In this document: positions 59,156 to 64,000 of the stretch, piece after piece
Position numbering within the stretch: position 1 is the stretch's first letter
Layout: every line of letters begins with the position of its first letter
Origin: a virus
Strand: one strand, 5' to 3'
DNA length: 64,000 bases
IMG/VR virus record: IMGVR_UViG_3300034283_001962
Coordinates: 1-64,000 of that record
The notes under the pieces: generated by a model
What the model was told of the DNA's origin: nothing
Database searches by the model: none
Seen by the model: the letters and a program-made list of their open reading frames with translations, nothing else
Position numbers and translations under genes: made by a program

Positions 59156-59269
59156 AGAACTCTAACAGCAATATATAATGATTGAGGATCAACTGGTCAG
59201 TGGTTCGAGTCCACTCATTAGAGAAATCTAATGTAGCTCAGCTGGTAGAGCAGTTTAAAAATGAGTTCT
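59156..59269 (+). ncRNA. Y-RNA-like module 3 with circularly permuted tRNA-like domain
   Basis: Closing stem AGAACTC / GAGTTCT, then ACAGCAA on the 5' side. Inside: T-arm AGTGG-TTCGAGT-CCACT (59199-59215), acceptor-like stem CATTAGA/TCTAATG capped by a GAAA tetraloop (59216-59233), D-arm GCTC-AGCTGGTA-GAGC (59236-59251). T-arm, acceptor and D-arm come in permuted order and there is no anticodon arm; its place is taken by the closing stem. This is the architecture of bacterial YrlA Y RNAs. Confidence 0.75.
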
Positions 59270-59274
59270 GAAAA

Positions 59275-59333
59275 GGTTATCAACCGCAAACCATAATAAT
59301 TTTCACTTTTACTGAAAAAAACAAATGGTAACC
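59275..59333 (+). ncRNA. Y-RNA-like module 4
   Basis: Closing stem GGTTATC / GGTAACC (7 bp, one G-U). The loop starts AACCGCAA and ends GAAAAAAACAAA. Confidence 0.6.
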
Positions 59334-59339
59334 TGTATA

Positions 59340-59397
59340 AGAATAGCAACAGCAACTAATAAAATTTCAATTGGTGAAAAAAAACAAATGCTATTCT
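59340..59397 (+). ncRNA. Y-RNA-like module 5
   Basis: Perfect 9-bp closing stem AGAATAGCA / TGCTATTCT. The loop starts ACAGCAAC and ends GAAAAAAAACAAA. Followed by a run of seven T (59400-59406), possibly a weak terminator before the tmRNA. Confidence 0.6.
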
Positions 59398-59483
59398 GAT
59401 TTTTTTAAATGGGGCAGACCGGATTTGACAGCGAAGGATCGGTAATTACACATGTAGGCAAAGCAAGAACGCCTTAAAACACT

Positions 59484-59579
59484 TGCAAAACAACAAACGA
59501 CACTTCTAAAGAAGCACGTATTGCAGAAGGTGGAGCGGTTATCCGTTCAATCTTCAACAAGGTAGCAGTAGCTGCCTAA
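59484..59579 (+). other. tmRNA tag-peptide reading frame
   Basis: In-frame codons up to TAA at 59577: about 27-30 residues, TNDTSKEARIAEGGAVIRSI then FNKVAVAA. The 'AND/TND' start resembles the tag start of other bacteria (ANDE in E. coli). The resume codon is not certain, probably near 59493-59499. The tag is longer than the usual 10-15 residues. Confidence 0.6.
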
Positions 59580-59991
59580 GCAATTGGGGGAGTTATCCCT
59601 TATTACCCAAAATAGCAATTGTTTTCTTTGTTTTCTCAAAACAAAGTGGTGGTAGCTCTAACCTTGGTTAGTTCCCTTTACGGTGCAGAAAGTAATTGAA
59701 TGGGTAAACCAGATAATGAAATTAGTACTAAACATGTGAAACGTTGTAATTATTGAAATTTTGTTTGGACGTGGGTTTAAAGTCGGACCCGCTATATAGG
59801 AATATATAGGCAATAATTGGGAGAATTGCTGGAACGCTAAGGATTTATATCTATGCTAATCAGCAGCCGAGCTTCAAGGAAGTTTGAAGAAGGTTCAGAG
59901 ACTAGGGATACTACGGTAAGCCCATAGCACCCAACATCCAGAACGGATGATGATATAGTCCAACATCTATTGAAAAATAGAGAGTTAAAAG

Positions 59992-60023
59992 TTTGGAGAT
60001 GTAGTATATTTACCCTATCTTCG
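59992..60023 (+). promoter_or_regulatory. Promoter of the intronic LAGLIDADG gene
   Basis: TTTGGAGATG, 20 nt after TTTG, TATCTTCG (one base off), 15 nt upstream of the ATG. Confidence 0.5.
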
Positions 60024-60038
60024 TATTAAATAATACGT

Positions 60039-60440
60039 ATGAACTGGGATTATATTACAGGTTTTTTTGATGCAGATGGTTCTATTAGTTTAGTTCGACA
60101 GAACAAAAATAGAGAACGTGCACCTCAAATTTCATTTCATAATAATGAACTGAATATTCTAGAAAATATTCAAAGTTTTATTAAAAAAGAATTGAATATT
60201 ATAGGTCATATTTCTAAGAAAAAGAAAGCTAAAGAACATCATGGTCAACAATATGATTTAAAGTATCACGGTTTTCCAAAATGTATTGTAATTGGAAGTA
60301 AATTAAGAAGTATTCATCAAAAGAAAATTAAAAGAATACTTTTAAGTGAACTTATTCATAAGATAACTCCTAGAAACGGTAAATATAGTGAACAAACACT
60401 TAAAACCAGATCAGAGTTAGAACTCAAATTTTTAAATTAA
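60039..60440 (+). CDS. LAGLIDADG homing endonuclease, 133 aa
   Basis: Starts MNWDYITGFFDADGSISLVRQ; ITGFFDADGS is the LAGLIDADG motif with catalytic Asp. One motif only, so it should act as a homodimer. It lies 3' of the intron core, ends at the last intron base but one, and has its own promoter. It would spread the intron into tmRNA genes. Confidence 0.85.
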   Translation: MNWDYITGFFDADGSISLVRQNKNRERAPQISFHNNELNILENIQSFIKKELNIIGHISKKKKAKEHHGQQYDLKYHGFPKCIVIGSKLRSIHQKKIKRILLSELIHKITPRNGKYSEQTLKTRSELELKFLN

Positions 60441-60483
60441 GCGACTCCCACCTGCTCCACTTTTTTTAATGCGTAAAAAAGTC

Positions 60484-60513
60484 GCCCGGTATTTTCTAAT
60501 ACTGGGCTTTTTT
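60484..60513 (+). terminator. Terminator after the tmRNA
   Basis: GCCCGGTATT-TTCT-AATACTGGGC then six T. Confidence 0.9.
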
Positions 60514-60516
60514 ATT

Positions 60517-60524
60517 TAAATTTG
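60517..60524 (+). promoter_or_regulatory. Possible -7 box of the DNA polymerase gene
   Basis: TAAATTTG fits TAnnTTTG and would start transcription at or beside the ATG (60530), implying a leaderless or very short leader. No TTTG at the right distance, so weak. Confidence 0.35.
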
Positions 60525-60529
60525 TTCCT

Positions 60530-62560
60530 ATGTATAATGTTAGAATATATGACATTGAGACTCTGAAAGAGTATTTTCTGGTGTGTGTTTATGACCCTAA
60601 TACAAATGAATGGATAGATTTTTCTATTAACAAAAATGTTGATGAGGGGTATAAAATGATTAATTACTTTGAATCACTTAAATGTGATTTTGTAGTTGGT
60701 TATAACAATGTAAACTTTGATGGTCAGATTATAGAATATGTCATCAGAAATTACCACAAATGGACAGATTTAAATAGGCTTGAAATATGTTACAAAATAT
60801 GGCAATATGCTCAAGATGTAATTGATGATATTAATAATGGTTTATTTGCTCCATTCAGAGAAGAACACTTAACAAACCGACAATTAGATCTTTTAAGAGT
60901 TCATCACTTTGACAATGAAGCTAAGAGAACAAGTCTTAAGTGGCTTGAGTTCATGATGGATCTGGAAAATATTCAAGATATGCCAATAGCTCATGATGCA
61001 ACTAATCTTACAGATAAAGATTTAGAAGAGGTTATTATTTATTGTAGAAATGACGTATTAGCTACACATAAGTTTTATAAATATACTATTGGTAATGTTG
61101 AAGATGATTGGGTATTTGCTAATTTATATCAAGGAAAGAATAAAATTCAAGATAGATTAGACTTAATTGAAGAATTTACATTTCCTGCAATAGCTATTAA
61201 CTGGTCAGATGTACGAATAGGTGATGAGATTAATTTAAAAGGGTACTCCTTACGTACAGGTAGAGATAGAAGTGAAGTATATAAGCTCAAGAAACAGCGC
61301 AAACCTACCCGTAAAATCACATTTGGAGAATGTATTCCTGATTACGTACAGTTTGAAACTCCTGAGTTTAAAGCATTTTATAATAGTATTAAGAATGTCA
61401 GGCTTACCTACATGGATAAACAAGAGTTTTTGTTTACTTATAATGGAACAAGATATAATATTGCTAAGGGAGGAATACACTCAACTGAAAAGAAAAGAGC
61501 AATTACTGTTACAGAAAATGAGATACTTAGAGATGCAGATGTAGGTTCACAATACCCTAATGCCATCAAAAAGCGTAAACTGTTTCCTTCTCACTTAGGA
61601 AAAGAATGGTTAGTTAACTACGAAAATACCATTACAAAAAGGATTGAATATAAACATATTGGTACAGCTAAATATAAAGGTTTATCTGATATGCTTAAGC
61701 TTGCTCTAAATGGTGGTGGTTTTGGTAAAACTAATGAAAATACATCTTGGCAATATGATCCTGTAGTTACATTTTATTGTACTATTGGTAATCAGTTTGA
61801 GATTTTAATGCTTATTGAAAGGCTTGAAATGGTTGGAATACATTGTGTATCTGCTAATACAGACGGTATTGTATGTAAATTTCATAAAGAACAGGAAGAA
61901 AAATACAATGAAGTATGTAAATGGTGGGAAGAAACAGTAGGTAATTCTGATCAAGGTAAGCTTGAATATGCTGATTTTAAAGCAATTTATCAAACATCTG
62001 TTAATCATTATATTGCTATTAAAGCTGATGGTTCAACTAAAAAGAAAGGTCAATTTGCTACTGATTTTGAATTTAACAAGAATAAATCAGGAAGAGTTAT
62101 ACCTTTAGCACTTGAAACATATTATAAAGATGGAACAGATCCTATAGAATATTTAAAGAATCATACTAATATTTTTGATTTCTGTATTGGTGTAAAAGGT
62201 AACAAAAAGTATTATTATCGTACTCAAAATTCTGATAATCATCAAACTCTAGATTACTTTGATAAAGTACTTAGATATATTATTACTACAAAAGGTGAAA
62301 TATTATTTAAAGTAAAGAAAAAAGTATATGAATGGGATGGAGGTAATGATATTATGCATTGTGAAGCTCCAGATTCATTTACTGGTAAACAACCTTTAGT
62401 AACAATCTGTAATACAATTGATAAATCTAAAAGTATTAATGAATATAACATTGATTATGATTATTATTTAAAAGAAATAAATACTTTAATCGAACAGATT
62501 AATCGTCAAGGATCTAAGAAAAAAGGTTATAATAATCCTAATCAAATAACTTTATTTTAA
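60530..62560 (+). CDS. Family B DNA polymerase, 676 aa
   Basis: Exonuclease motifs: Exo I YDIETLKEY (D8, E10), Exo II VGYNNVNFDG (about 56-65), Exo III YCRNDVLAT (Y171, D175). Polymerase motifs: A DADVGSQYPNAI (about 335-346), B KLALNGGGFGKTNENT (about 390-404), C SANTDGIVCKF (about 441-451). Palm and exonuclease are complete while the total length is small, similar to protein-primed or reduced crAss-like PolB. Replicates the phage genome. Confidence 0.9.
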   Translation: MYNVRIYDIETLKEYFLVCVYDPNTNEWIDFSINKNVDEGYKMINYFESLKCDFVVGYNNVNFDGQIIEYVIRNYHKWTDLNRLEICYKIWQYAQDVIDDINNGLFAPFREEHLTNRQLDLLRVHHFDNEAKRTSLKWLEFMMDLENIQDMPIAHDATNLTDKDLEEVIIYCRNDVLATHKFYKYTIGNVEDDWVFANLYQGKNKIQDRLDLIEEFTFPAIAINWSDVRIGDEINLKGYSLRTGRDRSEVYKLKKQRKPTRKITFGECIPDYVQFETPEFKAFYNSIKNVRLTYMDKQEFLFTYNGTRYNIAKGGIHSTEKKRAITVTENEILRDADVGSQYPNAIKKRKLFPSHLGKEWLVNYENTITKRIEYKHIGTAKYKGLSDMLKLALNGGGFGKTNENTSWQYDPVVTFYCTIGNQFEILMLIERLEMVGIHCVSANTDGIVCKFHKEQEEKYNEVCKWWEETVGNSDQGKLEYADFKAIYQTSVNHYIAIKADGSTKKKGQFATDFEFNKNKSGRVIPLALETYYKDGTDPIEYLKNHTNIFDFCIGVKGNKKYYYRTQNSDNHQTLDYFDKVLRYIITTKGEILFKVKKKVYEWDGGNDIMHCEAPDSFTGKQPLVTICNTIDKSKSINEYNIDYDYYLKEINTLIEQINRQGSKKKGYNNPNQITLF

Positions 62561-62573
62561 AAATTAAGGAAAT

Positions 62574-62822
62574 ATGAAAACAGCAATGCAGGAACTGATA
62601 GAATTATTGGAAGACTTTAAAGGTGAACTAAAAGATACGTACGATGGTAACCCTTGGATAACCCGTGGAGTACTTATCTCTATTGCCGAGGCTAAGAAAC
62701 TATTGCGTAAAGAACGCGAACAGATCGAGAAGGCGTTTTTTGATGGGGACGAAGACGGAAGATCGGAATATTATAAAAAATTTGTAGGCTCACAAGATTA
62801 CTACAATAAAACATACAGCTAA
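62574..62822 (+). CDS. Unknown protein, 82 aa
   Basis: Starts MKTAMQELIELLEDFKGELKDTYDGNPWITRGVLISIAEAKKLLRKEREQIEKAFFDGDEDGR. The 'LLxxEREQIxxAFxxG' helix is frequent in small Bacteroidota-phage proteins. Overlaps the next gene by one base. Confidence 0.55.
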   Translation: MKTAMQELIELLEDFKGELKDTYDGNPWITRGVLISIAEAKKLLRKEREQIEKAFFDGDEDGRSEYYKKFVGSQDYYNKTYS

Positions 62823-63280
62823 TGAACAACTTACAAACCAAACTCAAAGAATTAGAAGCCTGTGATGGCCCTGATGGTGCTATTGAATGGGCCAAAGACT
62901 ACGACACCCTTCAAGATGCTTGGGATAATTGCCAAAGAGGGGATTGGATGATTTGGCTCATTGATAAGATGGGCTGGAGCAATGATAAGGATCTAAGACT
63001 GATGTCTGTTGCGTTTGCAAGGCAAGTGCAGCATCTCATGAAAGATCAGAGGTCAATCAATGCCCTTGATGTTGCGGAAAGATACGCAAATGGGGAGGCT
63101 ACTGTTGACGAATTACGGGAGGCAAGGGCGGCAGCAAGGGCGGCAGATACGGCATGGGCGGCAGCATGGGCGGCAGATGCGGCAGATGCGGCAGAGGCGG
63201 CAGCAGATGCGGCAGGGGGGGCAGTAAGGGCTGATCAGGCTAATATAATTAGACAGTATTTGCCAACGGTAACATTCTAA
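62822..63280 (+). CDS. Ala-rich repeat protein, 152 aa
   Basis: The N-terminal 85 residues (GAIEWAKDYDTLQDAWDNCQRGDWMIWLIDKMG) match a block common in hypothetical phage proteins, some annotated as immunity-like. Residues 98-140 are short repeats of the type AARAAD/AWAAD/AADAA, encoded by repeated GCGGCAG units. GC content is much higher than the phage average, which suggests transfer. Confidence 0.6.
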   Translation: MNNLQTKLKELEACDGPDGAIEWAKDYDTLQDAWDNCQRGDWMIWLIDKMGWSNDKDLRLMSVAFARQVQHLMKDQRSINALDVAERYANGEATVDELREARAAARAADTAWAAAWAADAADAAEAAADAAGGAVRADQANIIRQYLPTVTF

Positions 63281-63292
63281 AACATACAGCCA

Positions 63293-63832
63293 ATGAACAC
63301 TGAAAAAATAAAAGCAGCACGATCTGCCTATACCGCAGGAATTAATTACGCAGCTGCCAATTTACTAAAATTTGATAAATACGGGTGGGAGTGGGGAGGT
63401 CGGTGGACCAACTTCAAGGATATGCCACACTTCCAGAAAACATTCGGCAAGACAACAAAAACAGCAAAGATGAAACTAAAACAAATCGACTTTAACGCGG
63501 AACTAATCGGCAAGGATGGCATCGTAGTGAAAACAATGGATGGCATAGAAGTCAAGCAGCTTACTTTTTTTAAGTGCGATGTTTCCTACAAAGTTGTAGG
63601 AACTATGGATGGAGTGCTACAAACTTGGAATAGTATTGGAAATTATATTTTTTCAATTACTTCGGATGGTAATTGTGTAATTGCCAGACACTCCACATTA
63701 AACCTAATAATGTACAAAGAAGTCAAGGTTATGACGGTGGACGAGTTTTATCAACGTTATTATAGTACAATAGGTGCTTACGACTTCGCCCACAAACTTG
63801 CCGCTGCTGTAAAGGCTGGGGAGGTGGAGTAA
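63293..63832 (+). CDS. Unknown protein, 179 aa
   Basis: Starts MNTEKIKAARSAYTAGINYAAANLLKFDKYGWEWGGRW. A beta-rich middle (VVKTMDGIEVKQLTFFKCDVSYKVVGTMDGVLQTWNSIGNYIFSITSDGNCVIARHSTL) and helical end (EFYQRYYSTIGAYDFAHKLAAAVKAGEVE). No family recognised; composition like the previous gene. Confidence 0.55.
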   Translation: MNTEKIKAARSAYTAGINYAAANLLKFDKYGWEWGGRWTNFKDMPHFQKTFGKTTKTAKMKLKQIDFNAELIGKDGIVVKTMDGIEVKQLTFFKCDVSYKVVGTMDGVLQTWNSIGNYIFSITSDGNCVIARHSTLNLIMYKEVKVMTVDEFYQRYYSTIGAYDFAHKLAAAVKAGEVE

Positions 63833-63877
63833 GATCATAATATGAAACATTAAGGCGGGAAAATATCTTTGAAATAG

Positions 63878-63908
63878 TTTGCATAATCAAAATAAGGTTG
63901 TATATTTG
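63878..63908 (+). promoter_or_regulatory. Promoter of the last gene
   Basis: TTTG, 19 nt, TATATTTG, then ATG 20 nt later. Confidence 0.7.
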
Positions 63909-63927
63909 TAAGACAAAAGCAAACAAA

Positions 63928-64000
63928 ATGACACTAACCGAAAAAATCAACAGCAATCCTTACTTAAAAGTAAGCAACTGCACAGACATTGCAGACCTTG
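63928..64000 (+). CDS. Gene start, truncated by the window edge
   Basis: ATG codes MTLTEKINSNPYLKVSNCTD followed by IADL. Behind a perfect promoter. Too short for identification. Confidence 0.55.
   Translation, partial: MTLTEKINSNPYLKVSNCTDIADL

Larger units (their letters stand above)
59778..60441 (+). other. Group I intron in the tmRNA T-loop
   Basis: 664 nt. P1: exon GTGGGTT pairs with intron GGACCCGC including the U-G pair at the splice site. Core: AATTGCTGGAACG, AATCAGCAGC, GTTCAGAGACTA (P7 5') and GATATAGTCC (P7 3', about 59952-59961). It ends in G441 right after the TAA of the LAGLIDADG gene. The core resembles the NAMPT-gene intron. Confidence 0.85.
59411..60459 (+). ncRNA. ssrA: Phage tmRNA, interrupted by a group I intron
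   Basis: 5' GGGGCAG (59411-59417) pairs with 3' CTGCTCC (60452-60458), followed by ACCGGATTTGACAGCGA, the tmRNA 5' consensus. A tag frame runs through NDTSKEARIAEGG and ends FNKVAVAA-TAA at 59577-59579; VAVAA resembles known proteolysis-tag ends. Exon 1 stops at GTGGGTT (59771-59777), exon 2 is CGACTCCCAC onward (60442-60459). Spliced, they form T-arm GTGGG-TTCGACT-CCCAC. CCA is not encoded. It would rescue stalled ribosomes during infection. Confidence 0.85.

Noticed and set aside
58973-59397. CRISPR-like array
   Set aside because: Units are 58-114 nt long, the closing stems differ and no identical direct repeats with unique spacers exist. A series of RNA hairpins explains it better.

Overview
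The window looks like about two thirds of a crAss-like phage genome (order Crassvirales) infecting a member of the Bacteroidota. This rests on gene order and proteins: terminase, portal, HExxH protein, acidic pre-MCP protein, major capsid protein, IHF-like proteins and giant cargo/ejection proteins lie on one strand, and replication and metabolism genes on the other. AT-rich DNA and Bacteroidota-type promoters (TTTG, 19-21 nt, TAnnTTTG) agree. The genetic code appears standard.

Layout. (1) 1-37,010, minus strand: virion module read right to left. It starts with small DNA-binding genes at 36-37 kb, then TerL, portal, MCP, head and tail proteins, fibres, a muzzle/tail-hub-type protein of 1471 aa, and cargo proteins of 974, 873 and more than 2130 aa; the last runs off the left edge. 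(2) 37,060-41,150, minus strand: 25 tRNA genes with at least one isoacceptor for each of the 20 amino acids, plus small genes, tRNA 3' fragments, HNH remnants and two promoter-leader-terminator units that look like attenuators. (3) 41,364-43,501, minus strand: a glycosyltransferase, a methyltransferase and small unknowns. (4) 43,500-44,890: divergence region with a 133-aa gene, a strongly structured candidate ncRNA and an inverted-repeat cluster that could be an origin or operator. (5) 44,890-51,690, plus strand: small early genes, many membrane or unknown. (6) 51,778-56,547: a PRPP-synthetase-like gene, a macro-domain gene and a NAMPT-like gene, resembling a phage NAD+ reconstitution cassette (NARP1). 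The NAMPT-like gene is broken twice, by a group I intron carrying an HNH gene and by an intron-less HNH gene on the opposite strand. (7) 57,228-60,513: a Ro60/TROVE-vWA protein, then its own promoter, five tandem stem-loops with shared motifs (one holding a circularly permuted tRNA-like module, as in bacterial YrlA Y RNAs), then a phage tmRNA whose T-loop is interrupted by a group I intron with a LAGLIDADG gene. (8) 60,530-64,000: family B DNA polymerase and accessory genes, the last ones richer in GC.

Working together (inference): the phage carries its own translation kit (full tRNA set plus tmRNA), an RNA-chaperone-like Ro60/Y RNA unit, and NAD+ repair enzymes suited to countering NAD-depleting defences. 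Selfish endonucleases have invaded several of these loci. The most unusual locus is the Ro60-like gene with a tandem Y-RNA-like array joined to an intron-containing tmRNA (57.2-60.5 kb).
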